Assembly (NCBI RefSeq): GCF_042427575.1
Contig: NZ_JBHMFD010000007.1
Location: forward strand, 310,001-374,000
DNA from: Bergeyella porcorum
Lineage (GTDB): Bacteria > Bacteroidota > Bacteroidia > Flavobacteriales > Weeksellaceae
DNA length: 64,000 bases
Direction of reading: 5' to 3'
Below the pieces are notes generated by a model. That model searched no databases and had not been told where the DNA came from. It saw only the letters and a list, made by a program, of their open reading frames with translations. The position numbers were made by a program, and so were the translations under genes. How positions within the stretch are numbered: the stretch's first letter is position 1; each line of letters opens with the position of its first letter. This document shows positions 6,884 through 16,661 of this stretch, in pieces.

Positions 6884-8633
6884 CTACTCGCCCGATTTGC
6901 TTCATTTTTTTCTTTCCTTCTTTCTGCTTTTCGAGGAGTTTTCGTTTACGAGAAATATCCCCACCATAACATTTTGCCGTTACATCTTTTCTTAGGGCTT
7001 TGATGGTTTCTCTGGCGATAACCTTCGTTCCGAGAGCTGCCTGTACAGCAATATCAAACTGCTGTCTTGGTATCAGTTCACGAAGCTTTTCACACATCTT
7101 TTTACCAATGCTATAGGCATTACTATCGTGGATTAATGATGAAAGAGCATCTACCATATCGCCATTGATGAGGATATCCATCTTCACCAGTTTGGAAGCA
7201 CGGAAACCTATCGGGTGATAATCAAACGAGGCATAACCTTTGGAAATGGATTTCAGCCTATCGTAAAAATCAAATACTACCTCTGATAGTGGCATATTGA
7301 AAATCAATTCCACGCGGTCGGAAGTTAGGTAAGATTGATTCACAATTTCCCCTCGTTTCTCGATACACAGCGTCATTACGGCTCCTACAAAATCGGATTT
7401 TGTAATGATAGAAGCTTTGATGTAAGGCTCTTCTACCCTATCCAAAAGCGTAGGGTCTATCATCTCCGATGGGTTGTTAATCAAAATAGGCGTTTCTGGG
7501 TCTTTCTTAGAATAGCCGTGGTAAGATACATTGGGAACGGTGGTGATGACATTCATATTAAACTCTCTGTCCAAGCGTTCCTGAACGATTTCCATATGAA
7601 GCATCCCTAGGAAACCACATCGGAAACCAAAGCCCAAGGCGGCAGAACTTTCTGCCTCGAAGACCAAAGAAGCATCGTTCAATCTCAATTTTTCCAAAGA
7701 AGTTCTCAGCTCTTCAAAATCTTCTGACTCTACAGGGTAAATCCCCGCGAAAACCATTGGTTTCACCTCTTCAAATCCTTCAATAGGAGCATCGGCAGGT
7801 TTTTCTACACTGGTAATGGTATCGCCCACTTTTACCTCTCTGGCGTCTTTAATCCCAGAAATAATGTATCCCACATCGCCACAGGTGATTTCTTTTTTAG
7901 GAGCTTGTTTCAGTTTAAGCGTTCCTACCTCATCGGCTTCATAGGTTTTGTCTGTTGCCATAAACTTCACCTTTTCACCTTTTTTGATGCTTCCATTCAC
8001 CACCTTAAAGTAGGCTTCAATTCCTCTAAAAGGATTGAACACGGAGTCAAAAATCAAGGCTTGAAGTGGTCCATCTGGGTTACCTTTCGGTGCAGGAATA
8101 CGCTCTACGATTTGTTCTAAAAGCTCGTGAACGCCCTCTCCTGTTTTTCCAGAAACGCGAAGAACATCTTCGTACTCGCATCCGAGGAGGTTCATAATCT
8201 CATCGGTTACTTCTTCTGGATTGGCAGAAGGAAGGTCTATTTTATTCAAAATTGGAATAATCGTCAAGTCGTTTTCCAATGCCAAATAAAGGTTGGAAAT
8301 GGTCTGTGCCTGAATGCTTTGTGCAGCATCTACGATGAGCAATGCTCCCTCGCACGCTGCAATAGAACGGGAAACTTCATAGGAGAAATCCACGTGCCCA
8401 GGCGTATCGATGAGGTTGAGGACATATTTTTCGCCCTTGTACTCATAGTCCATTTGGATGGCGTGAGATTTTATGGTAATTCCTCTTTCCTTTTCTAGGT
8501 CCATATCATCAAGAGTTTGTGCTTGCAACTCTCTTTGGCTCACGGTATTGGTATATTCCAAAAGTCTATCCGCAAGGGTAGATTTTCCGTGGTCGATATG
8601 TGCGATAATGCAAAAATTGCGTATGTTTTTCAT
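6837..8633 (-). CDS. lepA: Elongation factor 4 (back-translocating GTPase LepA)
   Basis: Ribosome-associated translational GTPase acting in the cytoplasm. The 598 residues match the family length. The G domain is canonical: G1 AHIDHGKST (about 11-19), G3 DTPGHVDF with the catalytic His, and G4 NKIDLP. The LepA-specific C-terminal part ends with the conserved FMAVLKLND-type terminus. The start is the ATG at 8633 and the next upstream features are non-coding. The 3' end is the target of the cassette at 4992-6883. The coding sequence is intact because the insertion left a full copy of the 3' end in place. The terminator that would normally follow seems to have been displaced to 4937-4970. Confidence 0.97.
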   Translation of the reverse strand: MKNIRNFCIIAHIDHGKSTLADRLLEYTNTVSQRELQAQTLDDMDLEKERGITIKSHAIQMDYEYKGEKYVLNLIDTPGHVDFSYEVSRSIAACEGALLIVDAAQSIQAQTISNLYLALENDLTIIPILNKIDLPSANPEEVTDEIMNLLGCEYEDVLRVSGKTGEGVHELLEQIVERIPAPKGNPDGPLQALIFDSVFNPFRGIEAYFKVVNGSIKKGEKVKFMATDKTYEADEVGTLKLKQAPKKEITCGDVGYIISGIKDAREVKVGDTITSVEKPADAPIEGFEEVKPMVFAGIYPVESEDFEELRTSLEKLRLNDASLVFEAESSAALGFGFRCGFLGMLHMEIVQERLDREFNMNVITTVPNVSYHGYSKKDPETPILINNPSEMIDPTLLDRVEEPYIKASIITKSDFVGAVMTLCIEKRGEIVNQSYLTSDRVELIFNMPLSEVVFDFYDRLKSISKGYASFDYHPIGFRASKLVKMDILINGDMVDALSSLIHDSNAYSIGKKMCEKLRELIPRQQFDIAVQAALGTKVIARETIKALRKDVTAKCYGGDISRKRKLLEKQKEGKKKMKQIGRVEVPQSAFMAVLKLND

Positions 8634-8682
8634 TGAAATTGCGTATAGTGTGCAAATTTAAGTTTTTTTATGGAAAAATATA

Positions 8683-8714
8683 ATAAAAAAATGAGACTGC
8701 AAACACAGTCTCAT
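8683..8714 (-). terminator. Intrinsic terminator of the DUF5689 lipoprotein gene
   Basis: Nine-base perfect stem (8691-8699 with 8706-8714, loop six bases), followed on the minus strand by a T-rich run (8690 down to 8683), 25 bases after the gene's stop codon. Confidence 0.88.
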
Positions 8715-8739
8715 TTTAGGATATTTTAAATTTTAGGGA

Positions 8740-10113
8740 TTATTGTAACTTAATATCATCTAGCTGCATCGTGGTTGTAAGTGTTCTACTTCCTTTGCCT
8801 TTGTATTCAAAGAAGATAAAACCTTTACCCGTAGCAGGAATAGTGTACTCACCACTATCTGTGAAACTACTAGCGTAGGTAGCAGTAGAGCCTTTTGCAA
8901 TGGTAAATTTACCCGTAATATCCACAAACTTAGAAGGATCTACAAAACTGCCTGGTGTATAACTTGTGCTATAATAAACCTTCAAAACATCACCATTATT
9001 GAAGCCATCTTTAGTTTTAAAAGACAATTTAGAGCTTCCTGTAAATTCTGCTGGAATACCAAAATATGTGATAACATTAGAAGTTGCAAGATAAGCAGAT
9101 AGTTCTAAGTATTTATTACTTTGGAAACTCTTCACCGCCCAATGTCTATTGCCTTCTACGGCATAATTATAGTAAGTAGGGTTATTAAGATTTGCCAAAT
9201 CATAAGATGTAAAGTTTTCCGTAAAACTGGTTTTATACTCTAGATTACTTCCACCCAAAAGCCTTATCAAAACTCTATTTCCTGTGAACTGAACATCATC
9301 TAAGCTTCTGATAAGCATTTGCCAGCTGGTGTTGTATCTGCTCACTACAAAAGTAAGTGTACCATTGCCTTCTGGGATTTTTGTAGCACCAAAGGTAGAA
9401 TATCCTGAATTTCTCAGCACGCTAGTTCCTCCCGTAATATCTTCTATTACTCTGTCTGTATCCGTAGCTGGGTTGAGTTCTACAAAAGTTTTACCTACTT
9501 CAGAATTAGCAAACTGTACATTAGGCACAGAAACAAGCATATTGATATACTTAACATCCTGAGCTGCTGAAAGGCTAGGCAACTGAAGCGGAACTATAGG
9601 TTCTACTACCATTTTTCCGTTCTCACATACACCAGATACATAATTTCTGAACTGAATGTCTGGAATTCTTCCGATGGCATAGCTTGGATCCACAGAACCG
9701 AGTTTTTTCACACCTCTATCTGTACCCAATACCAATCCATTGGCACGGATTCTAATCTTTGCTCCTACCGGCATATCCGAGTAATTGTTCACTTTTCTGG
9801 TTTCTATCTGCAGACCAACTGTTGGATTTTCTGGTTTATCTTGGATAGAAATGGTATTGTAAAAATTACCGTGCTCATCTGAAGAAACTACATATCCTTC
9901 CACGATAACCTCTGCACTATCGGCAGGGATGGTATAAGTACCAAATAGTGGAGCCTTTTTCACAAAATCTGCTAAAGTGATTGTAGCAGCGTTGAATTTA
10001 TTCTCGCAAGCAATCGGTGGGATATCCCATTCATTATCTTGCACACAAGACTGTGTAGAAACAGCAAATAATGCTAATACTGATGCCGTTTTTAAAAATT
10101 TAGATATTGTCAT
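8740..10113 (-). CDS. DUF5689-domain surface lipoprotein
   Basis: A 457-residue exported lipoprotein. The signal peptide is followed by a lipobox (STQSC, Cys near residue 23), then VQDNEWD, an acidic stretch like the lipoprotein surface-export signals known in Flavobacteriia, so display on the outer face of the cell is likely. The N-terminal half (about 35-280) carries the DUF5689 fold, with SAEVIVEGYVVSSDEHGNFY and an OB-like region. The C-terminal half is a jelly-roll/choice-of-anchor-like beta domain (SNLEYKTSFTENFTSY onward). It lies 23 bases downstream of a TonB-dependent receptor gene on the same strand, probably in one operon, and may be the receptor's surface partner. The ligand is unknown. 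Confidence 0.85.
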   Translation of the reverse strand: MTISKFLKTASVLALFAVSTQSCVQDNEWDIPPIACENKFNAATITLADFVKKAPLFGTYTIPADSAEVIVEGYVVSSDEHGNFYNTISIQDKPENPTVGLQIETRKVNNYSDMPVGAKIRIRANGLVLGTDRGVKKLGSVDPSYAIGRIPDIQFRNYVSGVCENGKMVVEPIVPLQLPSLSAAQDVKYINMLVSVPNVQFANSEVGKTFVELNPATDTDRVIEDITGGTSVLRNSGYSTFGATKIPEGNGTLTFVVSRYNTSWQMLIRSLDDVQFTGNRVLIRLLGGSNLEYKTSFTENFTSYDLANLNNPTYYNYAVEGNRHWAVKSFQSNKYLELSAYLATSNVITYFGIPAEFTGSSKLSFKTKDGFNNGDVLKVYYSTSYTPGSFVDPSKFVDITGKFTIAKGSTATYASSFTDSGEYTIPATGKGFIFFEYKGKGSRTLTTTMQLDDIKLQ

Positions 10114-10136
10114 TTTGATTGTTTTTAAAAATTAAA

Positions 10137-13004
10137 TTAAAATCTGAATTGTAAATTCACGAAATAAGAACGCCCCTGAGTGTACCAAAATTTAGGTGCA
10201 AATAGTGAGTTCTCTCTGTCAAAATCTTGTACATAAGTTTGATAGCTTGTATTTCTGGTCTGTTCAAAGCCACTGGTGATATAGTTTTTATTATTCAAAA
10301 CATTATTTACCGTAGCGGAAACCAATACATAATACTTGCCAATAAGCCAAGATTTACCTGCATTAACATTCACAAAATGTGCAGATGGCAACTGATACTG
10401 TGCAAGCACTCTTCTCAGCTCTGCCTCTGTAATATTAGCGTAAGGCGTTCCTGTATAGGCACTGTTTACAAAGTTCTCGGTTCTAAGCAATGCCGCTGGA
10501 TCTAGATAATTGTGGTCTAAATAATTCCAATTAACACCTAGCCAATAGTATTTAGGTGAATTATAGCGAAGTCCTGCTGAGAAAGCCATCTGTGGCGTTC
10601 CACCTTGTCTGTAACCTTTAAGATAAGACTTGCCAAACTCTTCATAAGCCAAGCCATCTTTATATCTGGCCACCGCTTCGGATACGAAATAAACATTAGG
10701 ATTGTTTCTATAAGTGTATTCCCCGTAGTTGGCCAACCCTTGGAATGTTAGCGTAGGTGTAATTTTCACTTCCAATCCAAGCTCTGCACCCATATTGCGT
10801 TTTTCTACATTAGACATCACTTCGGTAACGAAGGCACTCTGCACTATTCCCGCAGTACCATCTTCCGCTACATTGGTCAGCTGAATACCATCGGCAAAGA
10901 ATCTTTGTGTTGTGGTATCATTCTGAGTATCAACAAGGAACCCTGTTAATCTCATTTTCACGAAAGGTGATGCTAAAACATAGCTCAAGTCATTGGCATT
11001 TACTACCGTATTCTTGATGTTCGGTGCTGTGGTATTGCTCAATCGTGGGTTGATAAATAAGTCTTCCAAGAAAGGAGCTTTGGAGAAATATGCACCATTG
11101 TAAACAAGGAAGTTTCTTCCGTCTATTTTATAGGTGACTTGCCCTTTTAAACCATAATCCAAAAACTCGTGGTTTTTGCTTCTTTGTCCACTTCTTTGAT
11201 AGAGGAAATGCTTGAAGTTTCCTTCTCTGTATGAAGTAGAATAACCAAATAAACCAGAAACAAATACATCGAATTTATTGAGATTAACCTTCAACGCTGG
11301 ATTCACTCTCACCTCTTGTCTTCCGTAGTTGTAATCGTAGCCTATTCTATCGCCTACGCGTTTGGTTACATTGGTTTCTCCTTCATTAAACTGTCCCGAT
11401 GTTCCTGGGTTGTTAGTCGCTGCAAAAGGGTCTATATTCAAGGCAAAATCTGCTCCCAAGAGGTCTTTCACTTCACGATACTGATTGGAGAAATAATTTT
11501 GATAAGCAACATTAAGGAAGAATCTAGTTCTATCACTAAAATCGTGGGTTAAATGGGTATTGACATTCCAGATTTTATCATCGGTTACATCATCTACCAT
11601 AAAGTACAAAGCTCTTCTTCCTGTAACGCCGTAGTACTCACCTTCTGGCTGCAATTGGTTTCTCTGATAAAGCAAATCCCAATTGATCTGCGTTACCGAT
11701 GGATCTCCTGAAGACCAAGCATCAACCGCCTGATTATAAGCACTTCTTAGATTGAGAAGCTCTGCATCTGTAAGATTATCGGTCTGTACATTTTCCAATT
11801 GACTTAGGAAGTAGCTTGGTAATCTTCTGTAATAGGTAGGCGATGGATTTTGCACTCTAAACCAATCTAATCTAGAACTTCTATTCTTACCAAACTGATA
11901 AGAAACACTGGTCCAAAGGCTGGTTTTATCACTGATTTTCCAATAGTCTGATAACTGGAACATCGGTTGGAAGTTTTCTCTTACCCTTTCGCTTCGCTTC
12001 TCACCATTCTGATATCCCCAATAAGAGTTGTAATGCACACCTCTATAGTTATACACTTCCTGAGTATTAGGACTTGCGGTAGAGCGTCTGTAAGGCGCTC
12101 CAATAACATTAAAGGTAAGCGTTCTATTGCTATTCACCCTCTTCTCTACTCCTAGATAAGCACCATAAGCATCATAGAATGTACCTTCTTGGATGCCTTC
12201 TTCCGCCCATCGTCTGGCAATCATCCCTGTAAATGCCCAGCCGCTTTTACTCATTCCAGAGGAAAATCTATAAGAAAGACGATTCCTATAGTTTCTATTG
12301 GTAAGCGAGTAAGTCAGTTGGCTGCCTTTACGGTATTCACTGGCTTTGGTATTTTTGTAAATCACAGAACCTACTCCACCGAAAGCGTATTCTGAAGGTG
12401 CGTGGTTCACAGCAATCTCTGGATATCGGGTAATCTCATTAAGACCGCCCCAGTTTCCAAAATCGATGAAACCATTGGTTTGCTTCGCCATTGATATTCC
12501 GTTCATCATCGTTTCACTCAGTCTTCCATCAATACCACGAGGGCGGAACCAATAGAAGCCTAAATCATACGATGCTAAGCTACTGAAAACATCTCTAGAA
12601 GATTGAAGTACGCTTAATGAAGATTGCGTAGTTGCCTCATCATCTGTAACTGTATTGTCCAGCAAGGCAACACCTAGATCCGCAGAAGAAAGCGAAGACA
12701 ATAGAGAAACCACGCCTAAGTTTTTCCTTTTTTCATCTTCGGACACGGCGAAATCAATTACTTTAGTCTCATAGTTGGGTTTTGTAATAACAAGCTGATA
12801 GTTCCCAGGCATCACATCCACAAACTGGAAGTAGCCTATTTTATCTGCCGTTTGCGAACCACCAACGCCCTTTAGCTCCACTTCGGCTCTTTCCACAATC
12901 GCTCCATTGCTATCTTTCAAATACCCAAACACCGTAGTCTGAGCATAAAAAGCAGCAGTAGATAAGACCGTTAAAAAGGGAATTAATGTTAACTTTTTGG
13001 TCAT
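10137..13004 (-). CDS. TonB-dependent outer-membrane receptor with N-terminal carboxypeptidase-like domain
   Basis: A 955-residue outer-membrane transporter. It has a signal peptide ending near YAQ (about 22), a carboxypeptidase-regulatory-like beta domain (VFGYLKDSNGAIVERAEVEL, about 25-110), a plug domain (about 140-230, with the GIDGRLSETMMNGISMAK region) and a long beta-barrel ending in the aromatic NLQFRF terminus needed for barrel insertion. A DUF5689 lipoprotein follows and a secreted phosphoesterase/nuclease gene diverges from its promoter region. That context suggests uptake of products of extracellular phosphoester or nucleic-acid breakdown, which is inference: the substrate cannot be read from the sequence. 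A TAAATTTG -7 box lies at 13043-13050. Confidence 0.92.
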   Translation of the reverse strand: MTKKLTLIPFLTVLSTAAFYAQTTVFGYLKDSNGAIVERAEVELKGVGGSQTADKIGYFQFVDVMPGNYQLVITKPNYETKVIDFAVSEDEKRKNLGVVSLLSSLSSADLGVALLDNTVTDDEATTQSSLSVLQSSRDVFSSLASYDLGFYWFRPRGIDGRLSETMMNGISMAKQTNGFIDFGNWGGLNEITRYPEIAVNHAPSEYAFGGVGSVIYKNTKASEYRKGSQLTYSLTNRNYRNRLSYRFSSGMSKSGWAFTGMIARRWAEEGIQEGTFYDAYGAYLGVEKRVNSNRTLTFNVIGAPYRRSTASPNTQEVYNYRGVHYNSYWGYQNGEKRSERVRENFQPMFQLSDYWKISDKTSLWTSVSYQFGKNRSSRLDWFRVQNPSPTYYRRLPSYFLSQLENVQTDNLTDAELLNLRSAYNQAVDAWSSGDPSVTQINWDLLYQRNQLQPEGEYYGVTGRRALYFMVDDVTDDKIWNVNTHLTHDFSDRTRFFLNVAYQNYFSNQYREVKDLLGADFALNIDPFAATNNPGTSGQFNEGETNVTKRVGDRIGYDYNYGRQEVRVNPALKVNLNKFDVFVSGLFGYSTSYREGNFKHFLYQRSGQRSKNHEFLDYGLKGQVTYKIDGRNFLVYNGAYFSKAPFLEDLFINPRLSNTTAPNIKNTVVNANDLSYVLASPFVKMRLTGFLVDTQNDTTTQRFFADGIQLTNVAEDGTAGIVQSAFVTEVMSNVEKRNMGAELGLEVKITPTLTFQGLANYGEYTYRNNPNVYFVSEAVARYKDGLAYEEFGKSYLKGYRQGGTPQMAFSAGLRYNSPKYYWLGVNWNYLDHNYLDPAALLRTENFVNSAYTGTPYANITEAELRRVLAQYQLPSAHFVNVNAGKSWLIGKYYVLVSATVNNVLNNKNYITSGFEQTRNTSYQTYVQDFDRENSLFAPKFWYTQGRSYFVNLQFRF

Positions 13005-13042
13005 AATTACTAAATTTTAGTTTTAAAAAAAAATTGGGGATA

Positions 13043-13050
13043 CAAATTTA
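13043..13050 (-). promoter_or_regulatory. -7 promoter box (TAAATTTG) of the TonB-dependent receptor
   Basis: Matches the Bacteroidota TAnnTTTG -7 consensus on the minus strand, 38 bases before the start codon. No convincing -33 TTTG was found at the usual spacing. Confidence 0.5.
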
Positions 13051-13189
13051 GCACAATTTAAAACAACTCTCTTAAAAAGATTCCTTTTTTTCTACTGATG
13101 TATTTCATACAAAGCAAAATATAATATACCGTTCATATTCCACAAAATGATTTTCTCCCACATACACCCATCAATCAACTTAAAAAATG

Positions 13190-13197
13190 TAACTTTG
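13190..13197 (+). promoter_or_regulatory. -7 promoter box (TAACTTTG) of the phosphoesterase gene
   Basis: TAnnTTTG match 22 bases before the ATG at 13220. The -33 element is weak. It lies in the 215-base divergent control region shared with the receptor operon. Confidence 0.5.
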
Positions 13198-13219
13198 TAA
13201 TCGTTAATTTTAAACAATT

Positions 13220-14416
13220 ATGAAAAAGATAATATTTGCCCTTTGTGCCAGTTTGCTTACTTCTACTGCACTTCAGGCTCAGAAACCAAAACGCGTAGCC
13301 ACCATTGGATTTTATAATGTGGAAAACCTTTTTGATATTCACGAATCTGCAGATTATATAGATGGCACCTTGCCTACTAGTAGCCCTAAATACCACCGAA
13401 GTGTTCCTGTAGATTCTCTACAATACCTAGAGTACGATGCTTCTTTCAAAGGACCTTGGACACCCGAAGCCATCAAGGGTAAAAAGGTCGTACGCTTCCA
13501 AGGCTCGGCAACAGAGTTTACCCCGAAAAGTGCCAAGAACTACAATGAAAAAATCTACAACAAAAAACTGGAAAATGCCTCCAAAGTGATTTCAGAATTG
13601 GGAAGCCAATACACCAAATCGGTACCTGTGGTGGTAGGTCTTTTGGAAATCGAAAACCGCCAAGTGGTAGAAGACCTCGTAAAACAACCTGCTTTGGCAA
13701 GGTTTGATTTTGGTGTTGCCCATTACAATTCATTAGATTATAGAGGTGTAGATGTGGCTTTAATTTATCAAAAAAGAAGATTCACCCCTACCAATACCAT
13801 CAAGAAAGAAGTGAAAATCTTTGATGTAGAAACTGGAAGAAGAGAATACACCAGAGATATTTTGGTGGTTTCGGGGGTTTTAGATGGTGAGGAAGTGGCA
13901 TTTTTCGTTAATCACTGGCCTTCTAGAAGAGGAGGTGAAGCAGTTTCTATGCCTAAAAGAAAAGCCGCCGCTACAATGCTAAGGGAACAAATGGACAGCA
14001 TCAGAACGGCAGAACCCAACAGAATACTCATTGCAATGGGTGACTTTAATGACGACCCTATTAGCCCAAGTTTTAAGCAAAATCTAAAAGCCGTGGGCAG
14101 CGAAAAAGAGCTTTCTGAGCAAACACCTTATCTCAACCTGATGTTCCCGCTCTATAAAAAAGGATTTGCAACCTTGGCATACCGAGATGCTCCCAACCTC
14201 TTTGACCAAATCATCGTTTCTAAAAATTTAATTGAAAATAAAGACCCTAAGAAATATTCCATCTTTACCACCCAGATTTATTCTCCGCCCTATTTGGTAA
14301 ACAAATCTGGAAACTACAAAGGGTATCCGCTTCGCTCTTGGAATGGTGATGTTTTCACTGGCGGTTATAGCGACCACTTCCCTGTATTTACCATCTTAGC
14401 AAAAGATTTGGAGTAA
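13220..14416 (+). CDS. Secreted endonuclease/exonuclease/phosphatase-family protein
   Basis: A 398-residue exported member of the EEP (DNase I-like) superfamily, which cleaves phosphodiester or phosphomonoester bonds. It has a signal peptide (MKKIIFALCASLLTSTALQAQ), then GFYNVENLFD (metal-site Asn), LLEIENR (metal-binding Glu), NHWPSRRGG (catalytic His region), GDFNDDP (Asp/Asn) and the C-terminal SDHFPVF pair. All catalytic elements are present in the family order. It is periplasmic or extracellular. It diverges from the TonB receptor/DUF5689 operon, an arrangement suggesting joint scavenging of nucleic acids or other phosphoesters. The exact substrate is unknown. Confidence 0.9.
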   Translation: MKKIIFALCASLLTSTALQAQKPKRVATIGFYNVENLFDIHESADYIDGTLPTSSPKYHRSVPVDSLQYLEYDASFKGPWTPEAIKGKKVVRFQGSATEFTPKSAKNYNEKIYNKKLENASKVISELGSQYTKSVPVVVGLLEIENRQVVEDLVKQPALARFDFGVAHYNSLDYRGVDVALIYQKRRFTPTNTIKKEVKIFDVETGRREYTRDILVVSGVLDGEEVAFFVNHWPSRRGGEAVSMPKRKAAATMLREQMDSIRTAEPNRILIAMGDFNDDPISPSFKQNLKAVGSEKELSEQTPYLNLMFPLYKKGFATLAYRDAPNLFDQIIVSKNLIENKDPKKYSIFTTQIYSPPYLVNKSGNYKGYPLRSWNGDVFTGGYSDHFPVFTILAKDLE

Positions 14417-14440
14417 AAGAAAGTTACTTTACTTTTTTCT

Positions 14441-14472
14441 GAAGCTGTTCTTATTGGGCAGCTTCTTTTTTT
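14441..14472 (+). terminator. Terminator of the phosphoesterase gene
   Basis: Seven-base stem (14441-14447 with 14459-14465) followed by a T-run, 25 bases after the stop. Confidence 0.8.
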
Positions 14473-14482
14473 AAAACAAAAA

Positions 14483-14511
14483 AACGACCAACTCCATAGA
14501 GTCAGCCGTTT
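14483..14511 (-). terminator. Terminator of the EF-G2 gene
   Basis: Imperfect inverted repeat (ACG-CC-ACTC paired with GAGT--G-CGT) followed on the minus strand by a T-run, 27 bases past the EF-G2 stop at 14538. It is arranged back-to-back with the preceding terminator between convergent genes. Confidence 0.65.
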
Positions 14512-14537
14512 TTCATTACACAATCTCTATCAAATAT

Positions 14538-16661
14538 TTACTCCTCCACCTGCTCGGCATAGTGTTTTATCAACTCTTGCTGAACATTTCCAGGAACCAA
14601 TTGATAATCAGAAAATGCCATTGTAAACTTGGCTTTACCTCCTGTGATAGAACGAAGCGTAGAACCATAATCATCTAGCTCTGCCAAAGGAACATCTGCA
14701 ATGATTTTCTGATAATGCCCCTCTGTATCCATACCAGAGATAATGGCTCTTCGGGTTTGTAGGTCGCCCATCACATCGCCCGTAGCCTCATCTGGACAAA
14801 GAATTTCTACACGGTACATCGGTTCTAATAATTGAGGTTTCGCATTTTGAAACGCTTCTTTAAAAGCACCTGACGCCGCCAATTGGAAAGAAATATCATT
14901 ACTATCCACGCTGTGCATCTTTCCATCAAACACCACTACCCTAATGTTTTGACAAGGACTTCCCGTAAGTGGACCATTCTTCATCTGTGCCATAATTCCT
15001 TTTCTAATGGCTCCTATATATCGGCTATCAATAGCACCACCTACAATACACCAATAAAACGCTAACTTACCGCCCCAAGGTAAATCTTCTATCTCTTTCT
15101 GACGGATGCTGAAACCTTGTGGCTCTTCCATTCCCTCATAATAGTTGTCTATCTGAAGATGAATTTCACCAAACTGCCCTGCTCCTCCAGATTGTTTTTT
15201 ATGACGATAGTCGGCGGTTGCTTTTCCTGTAATGGTTTCTCTGTACGATACACGCGGATTCTTCATCTCCATCTTCACGCCAAATTCTTTCTCTAAGCGT
15301 TGTTTTATCAAATCCAAATGAAGTTGCCCTTGTCCGCCCAAGATAGCCTCGTGGGTATCAGCATCTATTTCCACTTTCAGAGTAGGGTCTTCTTCTTGGA
15401 TTTTGTGCAAAGCTGCAAATAGTTTTTCTGTTTCGGCACTGCTTTCCGCAGTTACAGCTTTTCTTATTCTGCTCTCTGGGAACTCCATTGGTCGCACTTT
15501 TCTGTCCAAACCTTTTGCATTAAGGGTATTATTGGTATGAGCCGATTTAAGTTTCACTGTAACCCCCAAATCTCCTGCCTCCAATTGCTCTACAGGAATT
15601 CTCTCTTTGCCCTCTGCCACGAAGAGTTGAGATATTCTCTCCACCTCGCCATTATCTGCATTTACCAGCTCATCTCCCGCTTTCAGTGTACCACTTAAAA
15701 CTTTGAAGTAAGAAATCAGACCTACCTGAGGTTCAGAAGCTGTTTTATAAATGAAAATCGTAGTCTTGTCATTAGCATCATAGGCCACCTCGCTGCCATC
15801 TACCATTACTCTTTTAGGTCTATCCGATGGAGATGGTGCGATATCATCTATAAAGCCCATAATTCTACCACTACCCATATCTTTGAGCCCCGAAGCAATA
15901 AAGACTGGGAAAAACTGCTGATGAGCCAATGCGATAGTAATTCCTTTGGCTAATTCTTCCTCGGAAAGTTGCCCTTCTTCAAAGTATTTTTCCATCAGTC
16001 CCTCCTCATTCTCTGCTGCAATCTCCACCAGAGCATTGTGCATTTGATTAGCTCTTTCTAGTTCAGACTCAGGGATTGGCTTTTTCTCTGGCTTGCCTCC
16101 TTCTTTCGGAAACTCGTACATCACCATTCTCAACACATCTACAATCTGATTAAAGCCCTCCCCCGAATTCAATGGATATTGCAACGGGAGCAATTTACTT
16201 CCAAAACGGGCTTTTGCTTGCTCCAATGTTTTCTCGTAGTCTGCCTTTGGATGATCCATCTGATTGATAACAAAAATGGCAGGCGTCTGATATTTTTCCA
16301 CATATTCCCATACCAACTCCGTTCCTACTTCTACCCCCGCCGCGGCATTGAGCACAATGAGGGCTGTATCTGCTACCTTGAGCGAAGACACCACCTCACC
16401 TACAAAATCATCAAACCCTGGTGTATCAATAAGGTTGATTTTATTGTTTTTCCAGTTCACAAACATCTGATGAGAGTAGATGGTTTTACCTTTCTCGTGC
16501 TCTATGTCTGTAAAATCGCCCACCATATTCTGTCCTTGGATAGAACCACGGCGGTTAATCGCCCCGCCTTCGTATAACATTGTTTCCACCAAAGTAGTTT
16601 TGCCACTGTCCGAGTGTCCAAGCATCACTACATTTCTTAGGTCTTTAGTATGCGTACTCAT
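14538..16661 (-). CDS. EF-G paralogue (EF-G2 type) with altered GTPase motifs
   Basis: A 707-residue translation factor with EF-G domain order, but a divergent G domain. G1 is GHSDSGKTT (15-23), and the G3 motif reads DTPGFDDF (79-86), with Phe83 where active factors have the catalytic His. G4 is NQMD instead of NKxD. By comparison, LepA in this window keeps DTPGHVDF and NKID. Bacteroides thetaiotaomicron EF-G2, a paralogue reported to support translocation without GTP hydrolysis, is the closest described analogue I know of, and the TLVETMLYEGGAINRRG stretch is of that type. I infer a slow or non-hydrolysing ribosomal factor used under low-energy conditions. It is probably monocistronic, and the main fusA is not in this window. 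Confidence 0.88.
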   Translation of the reverse strand: MSTHTKDLRNVVMLGHSDSGKTTLVETMLYEGGAINRRGSIQGQNMVGDFTDIEHEKGKTIYSHQMFVNWKNNKINLIDTPGFDDFVGEVVSSLKVADTALIVLNAAAGVEVGTELVWEYVEKYQTPAIFVINQMDHPKADYEKTLEQAKARFGSKLLPLQYPLNSGEGFNQIVDVLRMVMYEFPKEGGKPEKKPIPESELERANQMHNALVEIAAENEEGLMEKYFEEGQLSEEELAKGITIALAHQQFFPVFIASGLKDMGSGRIMGFIDDIAPSPSDRPKRVMVDGSEVAYDANDKTTIFIYKTASEPQVGLISYFKVLSGTLKAGDELVNADNGEVERISQLFVAEGKERIPVEQLEAGDLGVTVKLKSAHTNNTLNAKGLDRKVRPMEFPESRIRKAVTAESSAETEKLFAALHKIQEEDPTLKVEIDADTHEAILGGQGQLHLDLIKQRLEKEFGVKMEMKNPRVSYRETITGKATADYRHKKQSGGAGQFGEIHLQIDNYYEGMEEPQGFSIRQKEIEDLPWGGKLAFYWCIVGGAIDSRYIGAIRKGIMAQMKNGPLTGSPCQNIRVVVFDGKMHSVDSNDISFQLAASGAFKEAFQNAKPQLLEPMYRVEILCPDEATGDVMGDLQTRRAIISGMDTEGHYQKIIADVPLAELDDYGSTLRSITGGKAKFTMAFSDYQLVPGNVQQELIKHYAEQVEE

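Noticed and set aside
8127..8498. 123-codon frame antisense to lepA
   Set aside because: Shadow of a strongly conserved gene, with no independent signals.
16179..16577. 132-codon frame antisense to EF-G2
   Set aside because: Shadow frame. The EF-G2 gene explains the sequence fully.
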